Source: a virus. From it: a DNA stretch of 24,826 nucleotides. The stretch lies in the IMG/VR virus record IMGVR_UViG_3300006874_000135, positions 1 to 24,826 of that record, one strand, 5' to 3'. A model generated the notes under the pieces. The model was given only the letters and a program-made list of their open reading frames with translations, was not told the DNA's origin and made no database searches. A program made the position numbers and the translations under genes. Positions within the stretch are counted from its first letter, which is position 1. Every line of letters begins with the position of its first letter. Below, in pieces: positions 15,473 to 22,002 of the stretch.

Positions 15473-15761
15473 GTAGGTTTCGGTAGGTTTTTTTCCCTCT
15501 ATTCTATTTCTGTTCATACTGCTTCCTCACGCGTAGGGGTCAAATAAAACCTACCCAAACCTACCCTATTTCTATAAGTGTCTGATTTGTGGCGGTTTAA
15601 GGTGGTAGGTTTATAGGTAGGTTTCCCCCAAAAAAGGTAGGTTTGGGTAGGTTTGGAGCCTAAAAAACCGACTGGATTTGACTTTGTATAGGTCATAACT
15701 ATCAGAAGGGTAAGGATTCGCCTATATCAGTAGGTTTGCTGGTAGGTTTCTCGGTAGGTTT
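15473..15761. repeat. Iteron array, candidate replication origin
   Basis: Eleven copies of GTAGGTTT or its complement AAACCTAC. Plus-strand GTAGGTTT starts at 15473, 15483, 15605, 15617, 15637, 15647, 15730, 15742 and 15754; the reverse form is at 15547 and 15557. Two pairs form a perfect 19-bp inverted repeat (15547-15565 with 15636-15654). Three copies are inside the last codons of the primase-helicase gene and encode its Lys-Pro-Thr repeats. The 255-bp stretch 15447-15701 has no convincing gene and includes A/T-rich sequence, as in an iteron origin. A regulator-binding array is the main alternative. Confidence 0.65.
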
Positions 15762-18521
15762 CTCCGACTGGAAATCGGCCGGATTTTGACCCACATTGTC
15801 ATGCACAATCCACTGGGTTCCCTTGCTGGATTCGTGTGCTTTTGTGATCCGCATTCCGTTGCAAATCCTGTCCATACGGTTGAGAAAAAAGCGCCCCAAT
15901 CGGCGTCCGTTCAGATCCCTCAACCCAACCGCGTCTGCGATGCTGTCGTGGATGGTTTCGTCCTCTTCATAGACGGTAGTATGGTCGCGGTTGTAACGCT
16001 GGTTTGTGACGTTCTCGACCACGTGAATGACCTCCCTGGCTGTGAAAGATTGATGCCGGAACTTCTGATGCAGTGCGTGCAGAAGCTCTGCCCATTCTTC
16101 CTGCTCTGGATCTGTCGCCTGTCCGGCTTTCATCACATCCATCGGGTCGCATACTACGTCCGGGTAGTGATCAGACAGCCACGCAATCGGCTGGCGCACC
16201 ACGTCATCCCACTCCTCAAAGCTGGCAAGTCGGCCTTTAGCGTGTGGCCTTCCTGCTGTTATCCATGCCCGTATAATGGTCATAGCCGCTGCCAGTATAT
16301 TGAACCTACGTTGCATACAGAACGTCTCTGGGTCGAAATCGAACTCCCGTGCGTAGGGCTCATCCATGTTCGGGTTGATACGGCAACGGAAAATCCGGCG
16401 TGGCATATCGCCTGCCAGTTGCAGGTTGTTGCCTGTAAACAGCCATAAAGCCATGTTTGGGATCGTAACGCTTGTGCTGGAGCCCAGAATACGGTCTGTA
16501 TAGCTTGCAGACGTAAGCAGTCCAGCCATTGATGCCGAGTTGAACCGCCCGAGGATGTTATCCCAAACCACGCATTCCGCACCCGACACCAGAAGCGCCA
16601 TGACCCGCTTTCTGATTTCCTCGTCGTCTTTGCCCGAAACGTGCGGTTTTACGTCCGCTTTCTTTCCGGTTGCGATGGCGTGCAAAGACTGCGCCAGTAA
16701 CGTCTTGCCCGAGCCTTGAATCGGAGCGTCAAAGCCAAAGCCTGGGCACGTGTCAATCACCGGGCGCATGACCGCAGACAGAACTGCTGCAATCAATACA
16801 GTTCGATCATGCACCCCCTCAAATGGAAAGTATCGGAAAGGCTCCATAATCACCTGCAACGCCTTTTCTGCGTCCTCAAGCGCAGGATTTGACGGCACCG
16901 GGGTGATTTCGTCCTCATTGAAGTTAAGCAACAGCCCGGTGGACGCGTCAAACCCGGGTTTATCAATGATCTCGCCCGTGGTCAACATGATGGGCATACT
17001 CACCACCCGTTTAAGTTCGGGCAGTTGGCGTTGCCGTCCAATGCTGGAAATCACCTTGGCCACCTGCAACGGCGGATCCTTCGGCACGTCAATCAACGCA
17101 TCTGTCCCGCTTTTTGTGGCCTGCCGTTTGTAGTATTGGCAGTGTTCACCCATCCACCACACCAGCGAGTAGTCTTGCAGGCGCGTGAATCCGTGGTCGT
17201 CCACCTTTACGATGTCGTTCCCGAACTCATATACATCATTCGCCTTGCGCATGGCATCCAAGGTCTTTTTGATGACCTCGGCAGTGCGCCCATCTGCAAG
17301 CTCAATCATTTCCGGGGCCTTTACCAGTCGATACGTGCGCCCTCCGTGTGCGAAAGAGTAGAGACGCGGTGATCCATTCAACAGGTACAGCTTGCCAACC
17401 GGCTGCCCGCCCCTGTAATCGGGTTCTATCGGATCCAGCGTGTCCGCCCCGTGCCACTTTTCTGGATCCATAAGCAAATCCAGAATCTTGACCGGCTTAA
17501 ATTCGCCCTCTACGTCCACCATCACCGTGAAGTCGCCACCCAATGTGCCACCTTCACAAGCCCGCTCTACCGCTTGAACGCATTCCTCGATCTTTTCTGC
17601 CGTAGCACCAGGCCCTGCAATCTCCCGCCCTCGCTGTTTGCAGTAGTCGGCACGGATCGCGCTTGCCTGCTCTTCTGCCAAGTCCAGAGCCGTCTTTACG
17701 ATCCGGTCATGATCTTTAGACTCCTCTGCGCTTAATTCCGGCAAAACCACAGCCAGATCCGCAACACCGCCCTCAACCACCACAGGATGCCCCCTGTCTT
17801 GATACAGTGGCTCGTGGCACACTGCACCTGCAGCAAAATCAAAGCGGTTTGTCTGCCACACAGATGCGTCTACGAGGGTTCGTTTTAGCTTGGATCCGGC
17901 CTTGGACACTTCAACCCAACCCTGACCCGAAAGCCACAAACGCTTGACAAGTGCCTCGCCCGCTCTGGGGATCTCGATTGCGTTCTTTACAAAGAAGTAA
18001 ATACGCTGTCCAGACAGGCCGGAGATGTGTTCGCCGGTGACCCTGTTGCGGATGTAGGAAGACGACGACGGGATCGACACATATCCAACCCCAGCAAGCC
18101 CGGGCGCTGCCTTGCATAACTTTGCCCAAAGTTCTTGATGCGACAAAGGCGCTTGCCCTGCCGGTGGGTCGTAATCAATGAAGAAAACGCCCGGCCCATT
18201 GTCGAAATACATATCCGCTTTAGTGCGGGTCTGCACGTCCATAGGGTATCCTGCCTTTTTGTGGGCAGGCTTCGACATCATTCTGGCGTTACCCAGGCGC
18301 GTCAACCCATAGCAAAGCGCTTGGTTCGGGTTTAGGTTTTCGATCAGATCCGCAAAGCCCTTCAAGCTCTCAACCTGCGCAGTTTCGCAACTGCCCTCCG
18401 ACATATTCCCGCCGGATTCCTTTACAGCCTTGCCCTCGACCAGTTTCCATACCTTGGTCAGGTGCTTCGGCTTTTCGCTCGTGATTATGGTTAGTTTTGG
18501 GTTCATTATTTTAACACACAT
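15702..18521 (-). CDS. Replicative primase-helicase (939 aa)
   Basis: The N-terminal part resembles an archaeo-eukaryotic primase: VFFIDYDPP with Asp116/Asp118, SIPSSSSYI (150-157), GQRIYFFV and TLVDASVW with Asp218 give motifs I to III. The C-terminal ATPase has FDAPIQGSGKT (Walker A 603-607), CVVWDNI (Walker B, about 650-656), WLFTGNN (sensor 1) and MPRRIF (arginine finger about 708), fitting a phage SF3-like replicative helicase. The C-terminus is EKPTEKPTSKPTDIG followed by ESLPF, like an SSB tip. The start could be 18521 or the MNPK start at 18506; neither has a clear ribosome site. It overlaps the preceding nuclease gene by 11 bp if 18521 is used. Confidence 0.85.
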   Translation of the reverse strand: MCVKIMNPKLTIITSEKPKHLTKVWKLVEGKAVKESGGNMSEGSCETAQVESLKGFADLIENLNPNQALCYGLTRLGNARMMSKPAHKKAGYPMDVQTRTKADMYFDNGPGVFFIDYDPPAGQAPLSHQELWAKLCKAAPGLAGVGYVSIPSSSSYIRNRVTGEHISGLSGQRIYFFVKNAIEIPRAGEALVKRLWLSGQGWVEVSKAGSKLKRTLVDASVWQTNRFDFAAGAVCHEPLYQDRGHPVVVEGGVADLAVVLPELSAEESKDHDRIVKTALDLAEEQASAIRADYCKQRGREIAGPGATAEKIEECVQAVERACEGGTLGGDFTVMVDVEGEFKPVKILDLLMDPEKWHGADTLDPIEPDYRGGQPVGKLYLLNGSPRLYSFAHGGRTYRLVKAPEMIELADGRTAEVIKKTLDAMRKANDVYEFGNDIVKVDDHGFTRLQDYSLVWWMGEHCQYYKRQATKSGTDALIDVPKDPPLQVAKVISSIGRQRQLPELKRVVSMPIMLTTGEIIDKPGFDASTGLLLNFNEDEITPVPSNPALEDAEKALQVIMEPFRYFPFEGVHDRTVLIAAVLSAVMRPVIDTCPGFGFDAPIQGSGKTLLAQSLHAIATGKKADVKPHVSGKDDEEIRKRVMALLVSGAECVVWDNILGRFNSASMAGLLTSASYTDRILGSSTSVTIPNMALWLFTGNNLQLAGDMPRRIFRCRINPNMDEPYAREFDFDPETFCMQRRFNILAAAMTIIRAWITAGRPHAKGRLASFEEWDDVVRQPIAWLSDHYPDVVCDPMDVMKAGQATDPEQEEWAELLHALHQKFRHQSFTAREVIHVVENVTNQRYNRDHTTVYEEDETIHDSIADAVGLRDLNGRRLGRFFLNRMDRICNGMRITKAHESSKGTQWIVHDNVGQNPADFQSEKPTEKPTSKPTDIGESLPF

Positions 18522-19068
18522 ATATTGGTGAGTTTAAGGGAGAATTTTCATAAGCGATTCTGGTGGCATCTTCTAACTGATCCTCACAGCTTGCAACATT
18601 GATGTTGTCAATCATCCATTCAGAAGAGCAAGTTGCTTCTGGATAAGATATATAATGAAAACACTTCCCGCCTGCAGTTTCGTATATGTGCGGGATAACG
18701 TACAAATCAGGTTCGCCTGGTGCGGTTTTTAATGTGCCAAATGTTGTGAACCCGGGTTTGCCAAACCTTATGATGCAAGAGTGACCCGTTTCGACCGATA
18801 ACTGTTTGATTTTTTCGATTTCCTTAGCTGTTGGGAAAGTTGGCTTTACCTCAACCAAATACCCTGCATTTTCACGACCATCTATGTCAGGAAGCGGGAA
18901 CCAGAAGTCTGGCAAATAACCGCTACCCCCAAAGCTAATAGCATATCTCCTTGGCTCGTATTCAAAATGCAACTTAAGCCTTGTCCAATAAATGGCCCAT
19001 GCAGCCTCAAGCTTTGATCTATATGTAACACCATTAACGGTCGTAGGTATTGATCTTTTTGTTATCAT
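18511..19068 (-). CDS. PD-(D/E)XK endonuclease (185 aa)
   Basis: Core nuclease signature: YRSKLEAAWAIYWTRL with Glu21, GGSGYLPDFWFPLPD with Asp54, and YLVEVKPTFPT with Glu73-x-Lys75, then a helix AKEIEKIKQLS. This arrangement is widespread in phages and mobile DNA (VSR/TnsA-like fold). It lies directly before the primase-helicase and overlaps its first codons, so it may process DNA ends or recombination intermediates. By eye it is more A/T-rich than the flanking replication genes, suggesting later acquisition. The ATG at 19068 follows TTTGGAG and overlaps the small upstream ORF by ATGA. Confidence 0.75.
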   Translation of the reverse strand: MITKRSIPTTVNGVTYRSKLEAAWAIYWTRLKLHFEYEPRRYAISFGGSGYLPDFWFPLPDIDGRENAGYLVEVKPTFPTAKEIEKIKQLSVETGHSCIIRFGKPGFTTFGTLKTAPGEPDLYVIPHIYETAGGKCFHYISYPEATCSSEWMIDNINVASCEDQLEDATRIAYENSPLNSPIYVC

Positions 19069-19178
19069 TTCATTTCTCCAAAAAGCGCCCCCAGATATAC
19101 GGTGACGGTGCGGGACTCCCCATGAAGGGAAAGCGCGTCGTATATCTGGGGGCTAAGGTGTTCATGTATTTTGTCCAT
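19065..19178 (-). CDS. Possible 37-aa ORF spanning a long hairpin
   Basis: A 37-codon frame from ATG 19178 to a stop overlapping the next ATG (ATGA). The product begins MDKIHEHLSPQIYDALSLHG and ends YLGALFGEMK. It looks peptide-like and would couple to the nuclease gene. The same DNA contains a 15-bp perfect inverted repeat and a T-run, so the stretch may instead be an RNA structure. A possible AAGGA lies 12-13 bases upstream, near the predicted transcript 5' end. Either reading is plausible. Confidence 0.4.
   Translation of the reverse strand: MDKIHEHLSPQIYDALSLHGESRTVTVYLGALFGEMK
19080..19153 (-). terminator. Long hairpin followed by U-run (terminator or attenuator)
   Basis: GCCCCCAGATATACG (19087-19101) and its perfect complement (19139-19153) form a 15-bp stem around 37 nt that contains a second small hairpin (UUCCC/GGGGA). 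On the minus-strand RNA it is followed by GCUUUUU. It lies between promoter 19201-19229 and the nuclease gene, so it may terminate or attenuate transcription entering the replication unit. Confidence 0.6.
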
Positions 19179-19200
19179 AGGACCGTCACGTCCTTCTAAC

Positions 19201-19229
19201 ATTATTGGAAACATCCAAAATTGTGTCAA
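19201..19229 (-). promoter_or_regulatory. Promoter of the recurrent type before the primase unit
   Basis: TTGACA (19224-19229), a 17-bp spacer ending ATGTTTCC (19207-19214), and -10 AATAAT (19201-19206), the best sigma-70-like match in the window. The predicted start is near 19194. The first bases, AGGAC-GUGACG-GUCCU, can form a 5-bp hairpin covering the AGGA of the following small ORF. Confidence 0.75.
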
Positions 19230-19230
19230 C

Positions 19231-19428
19231 CTACCACCCCACCAGCTCGTTGCCACACTCCGGGCATTCACGCACAAACGCCCGTGGATCCAGCCCCGTC
19301 CGCATCTTGTAGCGCACCAGGTTGAACCAGCACGCCGGGCATTCCGCGTGCCGAGGGTAAAGCGTCTCATTGTCTGGCCCGTTTTCCGGCACCATCACGC
19401 CGTTCTTGTATTCTGCCTTTGGTGTCAT
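19231..19428 (-). CDS. Zinc-ribbon protein (65 aa)
   Basis: Start ATG 19428 with AAAGGAGAG about 6 bases upstream, within a leader repeated at other early genes. Cys30-x2-Cys33 (HAECPACWF) and Cys55-x2-Cys58 (RECPECGNEL) make a classic zinc ribbon. The function is unknown; such small phage proteins may bind nucleic acid or RNA polymerase. It is the last gene before the replication promoter. Confidence 0.75.
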   Translation of the reverse strand: MTPKAEYKNGVMVPENGPDNETLYPRHAECPACWFNLVRYKMRTGLDPRAFVRECPECGNELVGW

Positions 19429-19453
19429 TTGTCTCTCCTTTGTTTGTATACGG

Positions 19454-19768
19454 TCAATCGGTCTCCCGGCAGAAAACTCCACCAGACATCACCCCCCGCC
19501 GATCCTTAATCTGGTTATACGCCAAATGGATGCAGGAAGCATAGTCCAGTTTTAGCAGTTCACTCAGCATCACCAGCACCACGGTCATGTCTCCAATCGC
19601 ATCCGCAGCGGCTTGCAGATCGCCCTGGTAAATGGCTTCAACCAGCTCAAGATGCTCCTCACGTAGCTTTGCGATTTGCCCGTCCACCGTTCCGCCAGCT
19701 CCCGGCCCGATGATCTTGCGGTGCATGCCCCACTGGGAGATCTTGTTCAGCAGTTCATCAGTCGTCAT
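19454..19768 (-). CDS. MazG-like nucleotide pyrophosphohydrolase (104 aa)
   Basis: An all-alpha NTP pyrophosphohydrolase domain that would hydrolyse (d)NTPs to monophosphates, used by phages for nucleotide pool or alarmone control. LREEHLELVEAIYQGD (Glu37, Glu38, Glu41) and DAIGDMTVVLVMLSELL (Asp60) give the metal-binding EExxE and xxxD segments, although the usual Glu of ExxD is Ala57 (Asp56 is adjacent). The C-terminal AYNQIKDRRGVMSGGVF is highly typical of the family. I chose ATG 19768, the start of the domain; it overlaps the upstream gene by 11 bp. Activity with the altered residue is uncertain. Confidence 0.82.
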   Translation of the reverse strand: MTTDELLNKISQWGMHRKIIGPGAGGTVDGQIAKLREEHLELVEAIYQGDLQAAADAIGDMTVVLVMLSELLKLDYASCIHLAYNQIKDRRGVMSGGVFCRETD

Positions 19769-19985
19769 TTTTCGGTCTCCTTGGGATATACATTCCCATC
19801 TGTTCGCAATCGGCAATAAGAGCAGACCGTGCGAGATTGGAAAGTGTGTCGCCAGTACGTCCAAACTGTATCGCATAAGCAAGCAACCTGTGCGCAATGT
19901 CTTGCATCTCATCATACTCCCTTCGCATGATTCTGGTTTCATCTGTGCAGCCACAGCGTGGGCAGCGGTTCATGTATGTACTCAT
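19758..19985 (-). CDS. Small protein with N-terminal Cys cluster (75 aa)
   Basis: Starts at ATG 19985 after AAAGGAGAATGAC. The N-terminus RCPRCGC has Cys8, Cys11 and Cys13; another Cys is at 59. Residues 24-60 are helical (EMQDIAHRLLAYAIQFG). It may bind zinc or, by its helices, partner with the MazG-like protein whose gene overlaps it; both are guesses. No family recognised. Confidence 0.65.
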   Translation of the reverse strand: MSTYMNRCPRCGCTDETRIMRREYDEMQDIAHRLLAYAIQFGRTGDTLSNLARSALIADCEQMGMYIPRRPKNDD

Positions 19986-20018
19986 GTCATTCTCCTTTGT
20001 TTGTTTTGTATCCTATAT

Positions 20019-20035
20019 GTAAACTATTGGTTTAC
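20019..20035. promoter_or_regulatory. Palindrome, possible operator
   Basis: GTAAAC-TATTG-GTTTAC: a perfect 6-bp dyad with 5-bp spacer that covers the stop of the upstream gene and precedes the 75-aa gene leader. It could bind a dimeric regulator such as the RHH protein encoded at 23517, or be a weak hairpin; nothing more can be said. Confidence 0.3.
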
Positions 20036-20221
20036 TTTTCCATCACCATCACAAACCGGGCAGTCACCCCACCGCACATCGTCCACATCTGCCTCATATA
20101 CGTGAACCATGCCCTTGCCCTTGCAATGCGAGCACGTCTTACGCCAGTCGATTCGGGCGAAGTTCACGTCATATCGGTGTTTATCCACCGTTCTTGGCTT
20201 ATCACCTTTACCTGCACTCAT
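20024..20221 (-). CDS. DnaJ-type zinc finger protein (65 aa)
   Basis: The N-terminus SAGKGDKPRTVDKHRYDVNF is typical of a widespread small phage protein. Residues 30-37 (CSHCKGKG) and 54-61 (CPVCDGDG) are two CxxCxGxG repeats as in the DnaJ cysteine-rich domain, binding one zinc. The ATG overlaps the preceding gene by ATGA. Function is unknown; a nucleic-acid or chaperone-related role is possible. Confidence 0.78.
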   Translation of the reverse strand: MSAGKGDKPRTVDKHRYDVNFARIDWRKTCSHCKGKGMVHVYEADVDDVRWGDCPVCDGDGKVNQ

Positions 20222-20511
20222 TCGGCATCCTCCTGTGGCTCACACTCCCAAGACAGTCCCCAGTATAAACTCAGGCAACCATCTTGGTTGATTGCGGTAA
20301 ATCCACCAGATGCGACCATAAAACAATCTTTTTCTGCAACCGTTCGTAAATATGATCGTGCCGCCTCCCGCAATTCGGGTTGGCTCGGTATCTTCGCTTC
20401 TCCATCTGTGTGCCAAGTCCAATCTGTAACAGCCATTATTTTCTGCACCCGGTCGAACTCAAAATTGTCCATGATCTCGTCGATCTGGTTTTGATATGCT
20501 TTAGTTGTCAT
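20218..20511 (-). CDS. Hypothetical phage protein (97 aa)
   Basis: Opens NFEFDRVQKIMAVTDWTW and contains PSQPELREAARSYLRTV, then MVASGGFTAINQDGCLSLYW. This alpha-beta pattern is seen in small uncharacterised phage proteins near replication genes. It starts 4 bp after the helicase stop and overlaps the zinc-finger gene by ATGA, so it is co-translated with the replication cluster. No catalytic motif visible. Confidence 0.7.
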   Translation of the reverse strand: MTTKAYQNQIDEIMDNFEFDRVQKIMAVTDWTWHTDGEAKIPSQPELREAARSYLRTVAEKDCFMVASGGFTAINQDGCLSLYWGLSWECEPQEDAE

Positions 20512-20515
20512 ATGG

Positions 20516-21610
20516 TCACCCTATCAGAAAGCCCCATTTCTTGTACAGGCGCAATCTTTGGAAATGCTGAATTTCGAGCATCTTGTGGGCGGAGTCGCAA
20601 ACGTCCACCACCAGACCGTGGTCTTGACCCGGATAAGGACGCAACACACGCCCGACCCGCTGCTCGGTTCTGCCCTTGGCCTTTCCCACCCGGGCCATGA
20701 TCAGAACCTGGGCGTTGGCAAGATCAAGGCCCTCATCGGCTAATGACGTGGCGCAAATGCAGGTAATTTCGCCCGCGCGGTACTTCTCCATGGTCTCCCG
20801 CCTCGGCTTTGCACCCATACCCGAATAGCACGCAACTGCACCCTCTATCCCGCCGGCTACATCCTTGCACTGCTGAACCGTGTCCAGCAGCACGATCCTG
20901 CTGGTGTCCTTGTACTGTTCCGCCAGCTCGGCCACAAACGCATTCCTGTCTGAGTTGCGGGTGACGCAATGCTTTAAGACCGCCTGCCACAATACCCGGC
21001 TCGCCTGTTCATCGTTCATCCATCGTTGTGTTTTTGCGCTCGCCTCATCTAACGCCATTCTGCACGCCTGTGGGTCATCGTAGCGCACGACCTTGTATCT
21101 GCCCGGCAACGTGCCTCCAACGGCCGACACGTCCCCTTGTGTAACCCTGTGGACACATCTGCCAATGATCGGCGTAATGTCCTGACCGTCTTCGCGCTCC
21201 GGCGTTGCGGTACAGCCCCAAACCATGCATTTGCGGATCCACCGGCCATCCCGCTTGTCCAGTGTGGTACGCATAAACGCCCGCCCATCTGGCGATGCAA
21301 TGTGATGGCATTCGTCCACAAACACAAGATCCACATCCCCGACCTCGGCCAGCCCCTGAATGCAGGCAAACTGGATCCGCGACGTGTCCAAGCCTACAGC
21401 CTCACACGCTTCGCGACCTTGTTCTACCTGCTCCTTCGTGTACGCCACCCACAAGACCGAAAGCGGACGCAGTTTACGAACGCCGGCAAGTTTGATTGCA
21501 AGCGCGACCATAATGGTTTTCCCGGATCCCGCCGGCGCGACGATGTGCCCAAGGTCGCAATTTGCCAACGCCTGAATCGCAGCGGTTTGGTATGGGCGAG
21601 GGTTTATCAT
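20516..21610 (-). CDS. Superfamily 2 DNA helicase (364 aa)
   Basis: Domain 1 has RPYQTAAIQAL (Q-motif region), APAGSGKT (Walker A 25-32), DECHH (99-103, motif II) and TAT (134-136, motif III). Domain 2 carries ATSLADEGLDL (motif V-like) and QRVGRVLR (317-324, motif VI). The compact 364-residue size and order suit phage UvsW/RecG-like or RAD3-type accessory helicases that act in replication or recombination. The start ATG lacks a good Shine-Dalgarno site and is preceded by a strong hairpin, hinting at translational control. Its neighbours are an SSB-like gene and an exonuclease gene. Confidence 0.9.
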   Translation of the reverse strand: MINPRPYQTAAIQALANCDLGHIVAPAGSGKTIMVALAIKLAGVRKLRPLSVLWVAYTKEQVEQGREACEAVGLDTSRIQFACIQGLAEVGDVDLVFVDECHHIASPDGRAFMRTTLDKRDGRWIRKCMVWGCTATPEREDGQDITPIIGRCVHRVTQGDVSAVGGTLPGRYKVVRYDDPQACRMALDEASAKTQRWMNDEQASRVLWQAVLKHCVTRNSDRNAFVAELAEQYKDTSRIVLLDTVQQCKDVAGGIEGAVACYSGMGAKPRRETMEKYRAGEITCICATSLADEGLDLANAQVLIMARVGKAKGRTEQRVGRVLRPYPGQDHGLVVDVCDSAHKMLEIQHFQRLRLYKKWGFLIG

Positions 21611-21620
21611 GAGTTAAACC

Positions 21621-21649
21621 GCCCCGCCACACAAAGCGTGCAGCGGGGC
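21621..21649 (-). terminator. G/C-rich hairpin between the SSB-like and helicase genes
   Basis: GCCCCGC and GCGGGGC (21643-21649 with 21621-21627) form a 7-bp stem; CAC/GUG extends it after a bulge. It is followed by GGUUUAA, which is not a real U-run. It may be a weak terminator or sequester the ribosome site, because the helicase ATG is only about 10 bases away. Confidence 0.45.
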
Positions 21650-21655
21650 ATTGAA

Positions 21656-21985
21656 TCAGAACGGCATCGATTCTTCCGCAACCGCAACCGGCTCCGGCGC
21701 TGGCGCAGTCGTACTCGCACCCTCGGCCTTGCTGATTTTCCACGCGGCCAAGTTGACGTAATAACGCTCCTTGTACTCGTTGCCACGGATGTTGAATGCA
21801 ACCGTCACCTGGTCGCCCGTGTCGTATGCGTCCAGCTCGGTGACCTTGTCCTTGACGAACTCCAACTTGATGTCCTGCGGGTACTTGTCCTCGGTGGTGA
21901 TCACGAATTCGCGCTTTGCGAATCCTGAATCAAACGTCTGCGTGTCGTTAATCACCTTGATAGTGCCTTGTATTTCGTAACTCAT
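21656..21985 (-). CDS. DUF3127 single-stranded-DNA-binding-like protein (109 aa)
   Basis: Residues 1-85 match DUF3127: YEIQGTIKVINDTQTF, then GFAKREFVITTEDKYPQDI, and later VTVAFNIRGNEYKERYYVN, a predicted OB fold. A flexible Ala/Pro linker and an acidic, hydrophobic tip (AEESMPF) follow, much like the C-terminal tip of bacterial SSB. I infer that it coats ssDNA and recruits replication or recombination partners. The ATG at 21985 with AAAGGAGAAG is preferred over a longer in-frame start. It lies between a recombination-type cluster and the helicase. Confidence 0.82.
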   Translation of the reverse strand: MSYEIQGTIKVINDTQTFDSGFAKREFVITTEDKYPQDIKLEFVKDKVTELDAYDTGDQVTVAFNIRGNEYKERYYVNLAAWKISKAEGASTTAPAPEPVAVAEESMPF

Positions 21986-22002
21986 TTCTTCTCCTTTTTG
22001 GT

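Noticed and set aside
15514-15696. 60-codon minus-strand frame after the primase gene with KPT-like repeats
   Set aside because: No ribosome site, and its KPT-like residues come from the iteron repeats. The DNA repeats explain the frame better than a gene.
15473-15761. CRISPR array
   Set aside because: The repeats are 8 bases in mixed orientation with irregular spacing, unlike CRISPR repeats; there are no cas genes.
18590-18620. TTGACA followed by TTGCAAGC in the nuclease gene
   Set aside because: The spacing and -10 do not fit and the block differs from ATGTTTCC; likely coincidence in coding sequence.
21137-21928. 263-codon plus-strand frame opposite the helicase and SSB-like genes
   Set aside because: It crosses two well-supported minus-strand genes and their intergenic hairpin; the translation is Arg/His-rich without any domain.
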